Origin: Globisporangium splendens
Taxonomy: Eukaryota; Oomycota; Peronosporomycetes; Pythiales; Pythiaceae
NCBI GenBank assembly: GCA_006386115.1
Contig: VFIW01000006.1
Location: forward strand, 702,706-766,705
DNA length: 64,000 bases
Direction of reading: 5' to 3'
Part shown: positions 43,725-53,685 of the stretch, in pieces
Position numbering within the stretch: the stretch's first letter is position 1
Layout of the letters: each line of letters starts with the position of its first letter
Made by a program: the position numbers and the translations under genes
The notes under the pieces: generated by a model
Told to the model about the DNA's origin: nothing
Database searches by the model: none
The model's input: only the letters and a program-made list of their open reading frames with translations

Positions 43725-45909
43725 ATGGCTACATTACTTGCCGAAAAAATATGCTGCGCGATCTCACCCAAGGAGCGAAGCCAGCACGCACAGACAAGGC
43801 TGTACCAGACGAACAATATCCACAGACTCGGGTGGGAGTATCTCGGTGAAGACCTGGTGGCTGCAGAGGGACGCAATCCCGCGTGGAAAGACGATCTAAA
43901 GCGGCAGATGGAATCCTTGCTACCGACCGTGGACCTCGAGTGGAGATCAGACGGACGTGTAGGTGTGTACTTTGGGAGAAAACCTGAGCAGACGATTCAT
44001 CAACTATCAGAAGAGACTCGAGCCTTCTGGCCATCCTTTCAGTGGAACGACAACCCCTGGATAATCGACAGTCAAGGCGAGCAGTACACGGTCAAAACGG
44101 TTTCTTTCCTGAAGGAATGCAATTTGGCCAGCTTCAACGTGAGAAGGGAAGAAGAGCGAGTGTTCTCCGTGCGGCTACCAACCATGACAGCGACTCTCAT
44201 GTCCAAACGAATGACCACCCTGCGAAAACTCGTAACCAGCAGCATTCTATGCTCACCGGAGATAGATATCGATGTAGGCAACCAGCTAATCAGTCAGCAG
44301 GAGCCGTGGAGCAGGAAACACACAAAACGAGAGTACAAGTGGATCAGCAACGGCATGGGAACCATCACTGCAGTGCCAGTATCGGAGAGGAGCCACACGG
44401 ACTACATTCAGATGCAACGGCAAGCGAACGGAGTTCTCTGGACAGTGACCGACTGGACCGGGGATACTACTTGTCAACAAGATGTTGCAATGATCGAAGA
44501 AGAAATAAAGACTGTAGGGTGGACATTCAAACCGCACCCGTTCACGACGCATTGTCCGTGACTGATGCATGAACGTACTCCCCAAACAGCATCCAGAAGA
44601 CAATTGACCGAGCACGAACACGGAGGCTGCACAGCAAGTTGTATCAAGGTCTCGGAGTACTCGTAGACAAGCTCAACGAAGTCGCGAAAACTGATCAGTG
44701 GTGCAGTCATGTGCAGTACCGACTACCAGCAGATCTATGGAAACAACGAGGATGTCTTACACCGTATCAGATATGGACGACATACCGGATTTCTACGATG
44801 CAGCTCAACCTGTTACATCCGGGAAGGATCGAGTCTTCGGCGTGTCCAAGCAATGCCGGATGTGGGGAGACAAAAGAAACTATCTCACACATAGTTTGGA
44901 GTTGCAAGCGAGCACAAGCTGCGTGGACGGCGTTCCTCGGGCGATGGATTGGTCGAACATTGACGGAGCAAGCACTCAATCTCTTCCTGCCTCATATTGC
45001 TAGCCGCACAGCCCCGCCAGGTCAACGATCTTTGCTCCGGGAATTGGAAAAGCACTTCGGGTTCATTACTCCGGAACACTCGACAGCACTACAGAAACTT
45101 TGGTTTATCGTCACATCAAGCATCCCAGTATTGCTATGGAGAACGAGAGTGGAAATAGTGCATGAACAGCAACACGTCACTATCGAAGAAAGTACCCAGC
45201 GTGTGTGATGCAAGTGCGAGCTGTGGCTCATCGGATGAGAACACTCAAAGGAGAAAAGATCAATGCAACGTGCCTGAGCCAACTGCTCAGCGTACCGGGG
45301 AGACAAGACTTGTCGCGCCAACTGGAAGCACGGTCGACGGCGCGTTTGTATTTCGATGGAGGTGCACGCGGCAACCCAGGTCCAGGAGGCAGCGGTCGGG
45401 CACTCATCTTCCTGAATGAACGCAGCGATCGATGGGAACTCAAAGCATGCGGCTACGCGTACATGGGACCGGAAGTCACGAGCAATTGGTGCGAGTACAG
45501 CGCACTGAAAGATGGTCTGGCATACAGTGCACACTACCTTCAGCACTATGAAGTCAAATTGGAAGTCTTCGGAGACAGCCAAATGATTATCGCAGCCCAG
45601 AACGGGTTCGCCTCAATACGCCAGACCGAGTTGCAGCCACTAGCAGTTTGGGTAAACCAAATCATCGCCAACTTTGCGTGGATCTCCTGGAATCACACAA
45701 AACGAGAACAAAACAAAATGGCCGATCTTCTCGCCAACATGGCAATGAACTCCAAGAGTGCGAAGATACTCACCGACGAATCGCGGGGGAACGATCAAGT
45801 TCTTCTGTCCCAGGTCGCAGCTCTACTCGACAATGATATCGGTGCCACACCGTCAAAACTTAGAAACACCTCACTGTCAGCAGTGTTAATGAGACTCTGG
45901 AATTCTTAA
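43725..45909 (+). mobile_element. LINE remnant: ORF2 C-terminal region with zf-RVT and RNase H (frameshifted)
   Basis: Three consecutive plus-strand frames. 43725-44561 (GWEYLGEDLVAAEGRNPAW; TVKTVSFLKECNLASF) resembles the linker after the RT domain. 44639-45208 has a reverse-transcriptase zinc-binding region (CPSNAGCGETKETISHIVW followed by SCKRAQAAW). 45205-45909 carries RNase H (LYFDGGARGNPGPGGSGRAL; SNWCEYSALKDGL; FGDSQMII; NKMADLLANMAMN). At least two frameshifts and no RT domain, so a 5'-truncated dead LINE. The RNase H differs clearly from that at 27203-28456, indicating another lineage. No poly-A tail or target duplication could be fixed, so both ends are approximate. Confidence 0.82.
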
Positions 45910-46065
45910 ACTGTATGTAGATCATAAGTTAAATAGAATTACCTTCTCTCACATTACTTGCCGAAAGTGGCCTGAAGCTTCCTAGCACTAACGTTACTGC
46001 TATATCTACTTTTTCCTTCCACAATTGCTGGAGCCATTCATTTTCAAGCTGTGCATTTGTGCAAT

Positions 46066-47997
46066 TTACACGTGCTGCTGTGGCGATGAGGGCTTGCACA
46101 CGTACACATTGCGTCGCCGGCCGTACTTGAGGTCCCAGATCGTGAAGCCTACGGCCGAGAAGAACACCGCTGTGAGCGAAAAGATTACGAGCGACTCAAA
46201 CTGACGCGGATCGTGGAAGACGATGCCCATGAACTGGATCATGAGGTAGAAAAACTGGTACGTCGCAGTCTGCATCGAGTTGATCGAGCCGCGGCGGCTC
46301 GGCTCGATCCACTCCTGCATGATCTGGGTCTCCGCGAGATCGACGCTCCACAACCAGATCCGAGACACGGCCATGCACCCAATCATGACGTAGTCCGACG
46401 TGATCGACTCGCCTGCAATGATAAACGCTCCAATGACGGGCGCCAGACACAGCCAAAAGAGCCACACGCTCACGACCGCCACGCTCTCGATGCGACCTAG
46501 GAGCTTCCGCACATACGGGAACAAAAACGTCCCCACGAGTCCAAACGCAGCGCCTGCACCAAGACTGGAACCCAGAATCGAGTCAGGGATCCCGCGCCAT
46601 TTCAAGTACGCCGTGTTAAGTGCGCCGCCACTCAAGATCGTCATGTACAGCGAGCAAAACGAGAAGCTGAGCAAAAACACCGGGTGCTCGAGGTAGTCCT
46701 TCCACATCTCGGCGTACCGCGTGACCGTGCTCTGCTGTTTCGTGCTCGCCGTTTGCTGCTCATGTGCTTCGGCATCAGCTTCTTCTGTCACGTCTTCTTT
46801 CACGGCGAGGTTGGGATTCAGGTCGTAGATGTCTTTGGTCATGAAATACTCGAGTGGCGTCGAGAGCAAGTTCCAGATCCCAACGGCCGCAGCGCCGATC
46901 ATGGCGCTCATCGTTGGATCTTTTCCTGCGAAATCCATAATGATACCGAAAGCCATAGGCGCAAGGATCTTGCAACTCAAGTCAATGCGGCGCATCGTCG
47001 TGTTCAAGTGCGCGAGCGCATCGGAATCGGCACCAGCGATCACGACGACCCAATCTCGCTCGATCGCGAGCGTCTGCGCGTCATTCAGCACTTGGCCAAC
47101 GCCACCACACACCAGAGTGACGACAAACAGCCCAAGAAGCTTCCACGTCCACTCGGGTTTATGGATGCCGTCGGCATTGGTCAGCAGCAAAATCAACATC
47201 AACATCGTCGCGCTGATCACGATCATGAGATTCTCCAGCACGATCGAGTACTTCATCACGGTCCAGCGGTTCGCCGTGTCCAGGTATTTGCCCACCGAAG
47301 GGATCGCAAAGATGCACGTCGTGTACATGATAAGCGAGAAAGTCGCGCTCGGGAGCAGCGTATCAACGAATACCTCCATAAACAGGATCGGAATCGCAAA
47401 TTGCCACATACGGTCGCCCTTTTGTTGTAAAGAGAGAGGTTGCACAGCAAGCAATAGTCAAACAGAGATTCAATATACACATGAAATACATAATCGGATG
47501 GTTGACGTACCCATGCAGAAAGGAAGTGGCTGATATAGAGATACATCAGCACGCGCTTTGGTGTCTCAGTCGCAACCACCCGTCCTGATTCACTGCGCCA
47601 CACATAGAAACATCATAATATGCAAATACAATGTCAGCGTTTAACGTAGTTATATAACATGCATATAGCCACAAAGCGCACGCACAGCAGTCGGGAGTAT
47701 TCGCCTCGGCGGCTGTTCTTGTGGTCGATCCACGCCGTGTAGAGCGCAGCGAGCACGGGCACGAGCGTCACGGATCCGATGATCACCATCACGATGTTGC
47801 TCGCGCGGTCCAGCACACACGCGTCTTCCACATGCAGCAAACACGCTACACGCCACCGCCATAAACAACATGTTAGCCCTCTGCACTTGCCGCAACCAGC
47901 ATGGAGAAGAGAAGGCATTCTTCACACCTGTGCCGTCGAGCGTGAGCAGCGCGCACGCAATCGCCGTCACGACGCACACGAACACCGTCGGCTCCAT
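46066..47997 (-). CDS. Ferroportin-family iron exporter (SLC40A)
   Basis: Four exons: 47928-47997, 47686-47845, 47511-47592, 46066-47418; phases 1, 2 and 0 join into 554 residues, a normal ferroportin length. Diagnostic blocks: YLYISHFLSAW-GDRMWQFA spanning intron 3, whose Asp corresponds to the TM1 metal-site Asp39 of human ferroportin; then ERDWVVVIAG and LNTTMRRIDLSCKILAPMAF, the most conserved stretch of the family. About twelve hydrophobic segments and a cytosolic acidic loop (KEDVTEEADAEAHEQQ) are visible. Known members export Fe2+ across the plasma or vacuolar membrane. Exons 1-2 add an N-terminal hydrophobic leader and an additional TM (IVMVIIGSVTLVPVLAALY) before the family core; I infer they belong to this gene from the splice fit. 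If not, they could be a separate small membrane protein. Confidence 0.92.
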
Positions 47998-48636
47998 CTT
48001 GCGCGGTCGCTTCCTCCTCTTCTGTGCTTGTTTCTCTCTCTCTCTCTTGCTGCCGCCACGCGTCGCGATGGAGTGTCAGCTCTTGGCGAACTGCGCAAAT
48101 GACGCGACCGAAGAATGGATCCACGCAAGCAAACAAAAAACTTGTGAAAACGTACACAGGATGAAAACCCTCCATTTAGACACTCCACTAAAATTATGTA
48201 TTTCATTTCACGTTGTTTTGTGTACGTTTATTCCCTTTTTCTTGTGAAGCAAGTGATTTTGATCAAATGTCTCATGATTTTAGAAAGCGATGGTGTCGAA
48301 CAAATGCGAATCAGCCCATCATTTGTCACCCACTGCCTCTATGAATCCATTTAGTGCAATTGAGTAATACAGGTTCTTCACCCTGTCAAAGGGGATATGC
48401 CCAACATAGTGTATACCACACTATTACCTGTCTCAGTTATTAATAGCACTGAGTTTTCAGCTCAGGCAAGAAAGATTTAAAATGCCCGGTAACTTTTAAT
48501 CCAATCACTTTCGTGCTGCAAGCCGCTGATTGGTTAAAAGAGCTAACAACGCCGTTTTTTTCAGCCCTTATTCATCCGTTTTGCATTTGTGGGGCTGCGC
48601 GGTGAGCCTGACAGTGGAGCACATCAAAGGTGTCCG
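47998..48636. other. Intergenic, upstream of ferroportin
   Basis: Divergent promoter region between ferroportin and the small interrupted ORF at 48637. AT-rich; CCAAT-like ATTGG occurs near 48530. No coding sequence seen. Confidence 0.5.
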
Positions 48637-48751
48637 ATGGGGTCTACGAAGAGAAAGCACCGTTTTCGCGTCGTGAGCGAGGAAGCTGCCGCACTAGTCG
48701 ATGGTTGCAGGAAGTTTTTGAACGAGAGCTCGAACAAAACCAGCGGATTCT
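48637..48751 (+). pseudogene. 5' fragment of an unknown gene cut by a family-1 LTR
   Basis: From ATG 48637 the frame reads MGSTKRKHRFRVVSEEAAAL then VDGCRKFLNESSNKTSGF, a basic start followed by a helical segment, and then runs straight into the LTR beginning TGTAAG at 48752, whose TAA ends it. Composition looks coding. The remainder would lie beyond the nested retrotransposons, outside the window. Confidence 0.4.
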
Positions 48752-49285
48752 TGTAAGAGGGCGCTGTTGACAACAGTCCCTCAAACACGGCACACACGCT
48801 TGTGCCAGAGGAAGCGATCTCCCGACTTGGAGGGAGGAACGAAAACTTGAGGGCTTGAAGGAAAATTTGCAACTGAATTAAAAATGGTTATGGTTCCTGT
48901 CGCTACTTGCTAATGAACCCCAAGGGCTCCTACAGGTTTTATAACTAAAACCTAAATATACACAATAAAACCTATGAATCTGATATATAAAACCTTGGGT
49001 ACACTGAGGTTGAACCTACGGGATCTTCTAGAAGCTTGAACTTCAAGTCTTATTTAAAATCCCTGCAAAGTGATTGGCTCACGCCACTCACTCCAGGTGG
49101 TAGAGACACGTCCGTCTCGTCACCAGTGTTGTTTCCCCAAGTAGGAACCATCATTCACATGTCTAGAGTACTGTTGTGCGTAATCACGCCGAATCTCAAT
49201 GATTGCGAGCGACCAACACTCAACTCAGACACAGATTGCTCTCACGTCAGACGATGACGTCACCTGTGCATGTGGGGATCACTTT
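48752..49285 (-). repeat. Truncated family-1-type LTR, interrupted by element A
   Basis: The first ~400 bp align closely with the LTRs at 10840 and 17840 (same orientation); the next ~130 bp are a diverged U3 lacking the GTACTGATTAGTAC triplet. At 49285 it stops abruptly where LTR A begins, so A inserted into it. The last five bases ACTTT are the presumptive left TSD of A. Confidence 0.85.
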
Positions 49286-49820
49286 TGTAACGGGGTTACA
49301 CTGTAACATGGTTACGCACTTGTGTTGTACCACACAACCAAACCGAACCTTGCGGTACGTAGAGTACGCGCAACAAGTTTAAGATCGAACCATGAGGTTC
49401 GTCGTACTTGCTCGAACCTTCACGGTGGAGCCGGCAGCCAGTCTGAGTGACGGCGCCTCCGATTGGACATAATTGAACATGCATTTCATCCAATCACATA
49501 AGACAACTAGCGTTAGTCTTTCATAGCCACTCATTGCCCCATGGGGAGTAATTACACTTGAGATTGCTATTGTTCATAGTTACATAAAGATAACTCAGGT
49601 TGTCCTACAGAGGGCAACCTCCAACAAATAAACAGTTCCATTTTTACCGTTAACTAAAGACTTTGGTTATTGACGGTTACTCTATAGAGACCTATAGGTA
49701 ACCGATTGTTGCACTGCAGGAAGCAGGCAACAGCTCTCGGAACAGAGTCCTTGAGAGAAGCGTTGCATACGCTTCCTCACACACGTGCCGTGCTGCGTAA
49801 CTCGGAAGTGTCCGGTTACA
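49286..49820 (+). repeat. 5' LTR of element A (family 2)
   Basis: 535 bp, TGTAACGGGG...CCGGTTACA, the reverse complement of the LTRs at 50796-51327 and 58806-59339 with scattered differences. It is rich in short TAAC/GTTA palindromic segments near both ends. Confidence 0.92.
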
Positions 49821-49822
49821 AC

Positions 49823-49834
49823 TGGTAGCACTAG
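49823..49834 (+). other. Primer-binding site of element A
   Basis: TGGTAGCACTAG, two bases after the LTR; the first ten bases equal those of element 1 and element B. Confidence 0.75.
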
Positions 49835-49892
49835 TAGTCAATCTACGACCCGGCAGAGGTGACTGCCTGAATCGCTTCCTCAAGGATTCATA

Positions 49893-50795
49893 ATGGCGTC
49901 AATTGACCCTGCGCAGTTCCCGCACATCTCGGCTGAACACCGGAGTGTGCTGACCCGAATGGCACAAGCGCTAGGCGACCAAGTCGCTCTAGACGTGCTC
50001 TCGGCGTCGCCGGAACAGCAAATCTTTCGACTCGAGCAGTTCGAGAACTTCTCGAACGCTCAGCGCCTCGAAGGAGAGCGAAGTGCGCAAGCACAAATGC
50101 AAGCCACCGCAAGCTTGATCGCAGAGATGCTGCGCTCAGCTGCTGAGTCGCGCGAAGCGCTCGAGCGAGTGGTTTCTGTGGTTGCTGGTGCAGCCACGTC
50201 TTTGTCGAGTGCGGCTTCTGCGCCTCAGACACCCGCGTCCCAAACTCCCCGCCCAAGAGCTGTCAAGATCGACGCTCCGAAATTCGATGGTGCGGATGGC
50301 GACAAGCTCATCCACTGGCTGCTCGCCGTGGAGCGTTGCGCCAAGGCTCAGCTCATCGACAGCAACGAGCAGATGGTGTCTTACGCCATCTCGAACCTGC
50401 GCGGTCGAGCGTCGGAATGGGCATTCTCGACGTTGCTCGCCGATGAGTGTGCATTCGACACGTGGGATATTTTCCGTGCGAGAATCACCGCCATGTATCA
50501 GCCTCCGAACAACGAAGTGCTGTTGCAAGGTCGTTTCTTCTCCTTGAAACAAGGGAAGCTCTCACTGGAACGATACATCCAGGAGATGAGAAGCCTGTGC
50601 GCGGCGATCACGACCAGCCCTTTGCCTGAGTCTATGAAAGTGCCTGCGTTTCTCAACGGCCTCAATAGTGGACCAGCGCGTCAGGAGTTGTACCGACGCT
50701 TGCCGGCCACGATGGAAGATGCGATCCGCATTGCGCTCGTTGAGCAGCAATCGTTCAGAGTCAGCCGACCTGATTGGAACGCTGGCCGCCACAAC
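49893..50795 (+). pseudogene. Element A gag, N-terminal part
   Basis: MASIDPAQFPHISAEHRSVL start, gag core (KFDGADGDKLIHWLLAVERC; LKQGKLSLERYIQEMRSL). It is open up to codon Asn of WNAGRHN, where element B is inserted after the TSD ACAAC. An apparent continuation to 50933 is LTR sequence. Confidence 0.9.
50791..50795. repeat. Target-site duplication (left) of element B, ACAAC
   Basis: ACAAC before the left LTR of B recurs at 59340-59344 after its right LTR. Confidence 0.92.
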
Positions 50796-51327
50796 TGTAA
50801 CCGGACACTTCCGAGTTACGCAGCACGGTACGTGTGTGAGGAAGCGTATTCAACGCTTCTCTCAAGGACTCTGTTCGAGAGCGGTTGCCTGCTTCCTGCA
50901 GTGCAACAATCGGTTACCTATAGGTCTCTATAGAGTAACCGTCGATAACCAAAGACTCAGTTAACGGTAAAAATGGAACTGTTTATTTGTTGGAGGTTGC
51001 CCTCTGTAGGACAACCTGGATTATCTTTATGTAACTATGAACAATAGCAATCTCAAGTGTAATTACTCCCCATGGGCAATGAGTGGCTATGAAAGACTAA
51101 CGCTAGTTGTCTTATGTGATTGGGTGAAATGCATGTTCAATTATGTCCAATCGGAGGCGCCGTCACTCAGACTGGCTGCCGGCTCCACCGTGAAGGTTCG
51201 AGCAAGTACGACGAACCTCATGGTTCGGTCTTAAACTTGTTGCGCGTACTCTACGTACCGCAAGGTTCGGTTTGGTTGTGTGGCACAACACAAGTGCGTA
51301 ACCATGTTACAGTGTAACCCCGTTACA
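50796..51327 (-). repeat. Left LTR of element B (3' LTR in element orientation)
   Basis: 532 bp, plus-strand TGTAACCGG...CCCGTTACA. Confidence 0.93.
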
Positions 51328-51340
51328 CCACCCCCCACTT
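51328..51340 (-). other. Polypurine tract of element B
   Basis: Minus strand reads AAGTGGGGGGTGG directly before the 3' LTR. Confidence 0.8.
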
Positions 51341-51511
51341 AAAGTGCGAAACACTCGAAGGGTCGGTGTGAGAAACGTGTGGATCTCGCGCGTGTGCGCC
51401 GAGAAAGGGGAACATTCGTGTATTCCTCGGGAAAGAGCACAGCGGCGACGCGTGCGTTAATTTCACCGAGTGTTGGCACATATAGTCACTGTGCTCGCGC
51501 ACGTGAGTATC

Positions 51512-53056
51512 ATGGCCACCAACAAAGCTGTCCGCGAGAAGCTCGCGCGACAAAAAGGGGAAGGCGTCGGCACTCTCGTCGAAACTCTGCGCAAGCGCGA
51601 GGAAGACAGAGAGGTCGCGTCGAGCGCAAGACGAACGACGGTCACCGCGGATGCGGTCGACGTGCCTGCGGAGAGCGACGGCAGGTCTGCTCCCACATCT
51701 GATAGCGCTCCTGCTATAAGCAGTGAGCTGCGATTCGGAGATCTCCCTTCCGTGAAGCCGCTGTTCGCGCGTGCTTTGGAAGAGGAGGAAGCGACTGAGG
51801 AATTCCTCGTCGTTGACAATGACGGGAGCTCGCTTGAAGACGAGGGAGCGCTCACCGTGAAGCTCGGCTCCGTCGACGAGTGGGTCGAGTACGAGGAGTT
51901 GCAAAGCGAGCGACACGCCGCTTATCTCCACGAGCTCGAGCGAGATCCATCCGCTGACGTCTCGATGTATCGGACGAAGGAGGAAAATGACGCCGTTGAG
52001 GCTGTCAACAATCGTAAGAGGAAGCACGAAGTCCTCATTACAAACGAAGAGGCAGGAGTGCGAGCCATCGTTCACGATGAGCTCAAGTACTCACTGCCCG
52101 AAATGCCGCCGCCAGAACTATGGCCGGCTGGCAAGACCGCATCGAATCTGCTCGCGAGAGCTAGACTTTGTGCGCGGGACTATGACGCTCAATTTAAAAA
52201 TTGGCGTGAAAAGCGATTGCGGGGTGAAAATGGGGAATTGCGTATTCACCCGATCCCAGTCGTCCTCTTTGTTGGAGAGACGGAAGAAGAGTACGATGCC
52301 GACTTCATGTCGTGCATCAGTAAAATTAAGGGAGGTAGCACTCGCACAGTGTCTACCGATCCGACAGCGCAACGCAGTCAACGCATGCAATTTGCAGTTG
52401 ACCGTGTTCGTCTGTTTCGCTCCAAGCAGGGCGGTGGCACGCCTCTGCGAGCGGGTGGTCGCGCTGGTAACAGGCGACAAATTACTCGCGCGAATGACAG
52501 TCCCTCAGTTGCGCCTCAAAGGCGTCAACAAGATCCGGGACGTCTTCGCGAAGACGCTCAGCAGGCTCCCACGAGCTCTGCGACACATCGTACCCACGCC
52601 ACTTCACAAGGTAGTGGGTGTTCCCCTTACGCCGCTGCACACGCAGCAGGCGCTCAACATGGTAGTGGCGCTGTCCCTGCTTGTCAATCAGCGGGACAGG
52701 TGGCGCCCTACTTCGCTTCAGCATCGGTGGTTGCACCAGATGCGATGGTTCAGATGGTTCACGCGAACGCATCGTCTTTGGGGGCGCTACAGCAAGCCGT
52801 CCGTACCCTTCGCCAGCAATATCTGGACGAAACCTCGCTGTTGAAGCAGAGGGTGACAGCGCTTGAGACGGAGCTGAAGGAAGCTCGTCAGATGCTGGAG
52901 GAGTACCATGTCCGCGGGAAGCACTTCCACGCGAGGTACGCTCCGCGAGTGAAGACGCTTTGGGAGAGGCACAACGCGCTCGTGTCTCGATGGGCGGCGT
53001 CTGAGCCCCCTGATGAGACCGACGTGCTCCCGCACTGGGATAAGAATCCACAGTAG
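51512..53056 (+). CDS. Antisense ORF of element B: 514-residue coiled-coil protein
   Basis: An intact plus-strand frame opposite to gag-pol, starting ATG 51512 (MATNKAVREKLARQKGEG) just inside the 3' LTR; the frame is open a little further upstream but this Met is the natural start. The N-terminal ~320 residues are charged and acidic (VDEWVEYEELQSERHAAYLH; LFVGETEEEYDADF), followed by a Gln/Ala/Ser linker and a C-terminal coiled coil (LGALQQAVRTLRQQYL; LLKQRVTALETELKEARQML) and HWDKNPQ end. Positions 52482-53056 overlap pol, where pol encodes a low-complexity linker and the chromodomain. No zinc finger, protease or envelope-like TM is visible. Placement and coiled coil match the antisense ORF of family 1 (11566-12631) although the sequences are very different. 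Its function is unknown. Confidence 0.75.
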   Translation: MATNKAVREKLARQKGEGVGTLVETLRKREEDREVASSARRTTVTADAVDVPAESDGRSAPTSDSAPAISSELRFGDLPSVKPLFARALEEEEATEEFLVVDNDGSSLEDEGALTVKLGSVDEWVEYEELQSERHAAYLHELERDPSADVSMYRTKEENDAVEAVNNRKRKHEVLITNEEAGVRAIVHDELKYSLPEMPPPELWPAGKTASNLLARARLCARDYDAQFKNWREKRLRGENGELRIHPIPVVLFVGETEEEYDADFMSCISKIKGGSTRTVSTDPTAQRSQRMQFAVDRVRLFRSKQGGGTPLRAGGRAGNRRQITRANDSPSVAPQRRQQDPGRLREDAQQAPTSSATHRTHATSQGSGCSPYAAAHAAGAQHGSGAVPACQSAGQVAPYFASASVVAPDAMVQMVHANASSLGALQQAVRTLRQQYLDETSLLKQRVTALETELKEARQMLEEYHVRGKHFHARYAPRVKTLWERHNALVSRWAASEPPDETDVLPHWDKNPQ

Positions 53057-53550
53057 CGTCGTGGTAGCGTTTCAGCAAACCCACGTAGAACACGGGGTGC
53101 GTTGCCATTCTCGTTGGGAGATCGAGCTTGTAATTCAAGTCTCCAATCTTCTCCACAACAGTGTATGGCCCGATGAATCGTGGCAACAACTTACTCCCGC
53201 TGGAGAGCGTTGTGACTGCATCGTTTGGTAGGTTTTTAATGCTTAAAAGCACTTTATCACCCACACAAAACGTTTGTTTGTTCTTTCTACCCGATTTATC
53301 GGCGTAGAGCTTCTGCTTGTCTTGCGCAGCAGCTAGTTGGTCGCGTACGCGACGCAACAATGCTGCGCGCTCATCGACAAATTGCCGCGCTGCCGCGACG
53401 GCTTTGTCTTGCTTTTTCGTTGCTCTCGCAGCGCGTGCTGCAGAGAGATCTATTTCTGCGCCGGTGTGTGACACCGCGCGTCCTTCCATTCGTGGCTGAC
53501 GCTCACACGAGCAGTCGCCTGATTCCGTCTGAGACTGGCTATTTTTAGCA

Positions 53551-53685
53551 CGAGTACCGTAACTCGGTACCGTGGGTGATCCATCTTTAGGGACACGAGT
53601 ACCGTAACTCAGTACCGTGGGTGATCCATCTTTAGGGACACGAGTACCGTCACTCAGTACCGTGCCCGAGATGTCAATACTCTGC
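53551..53685 (-). repeat. 45-bp coding minisatellite in the integrase C-terminal linker
   Basis: Three units start at 53551, 53596 and 53641, encoding SYGTRVPKDGSPTVL-like 15-residue repeats. Element A has fewer, diverged units near 63490-63575, so copy number varies within the family. Confidence 0.85.

Noticed and set aside
46684..47430. Long plus-strand ORFs opposite ferroportin
   Set aside because: No domains; the sense frame matches ferroportin throughout.
48752..49285. Solo LTR
   Set aside because: It is truncated by element A at 49285; the rest of the LTR (or a whole element) may lie beyond the window, so solo status cannot be claimed.
50796..50933. Extension of element A gag to 50933
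   Set aside because: These codons are LTR sequence of the inserted element B.
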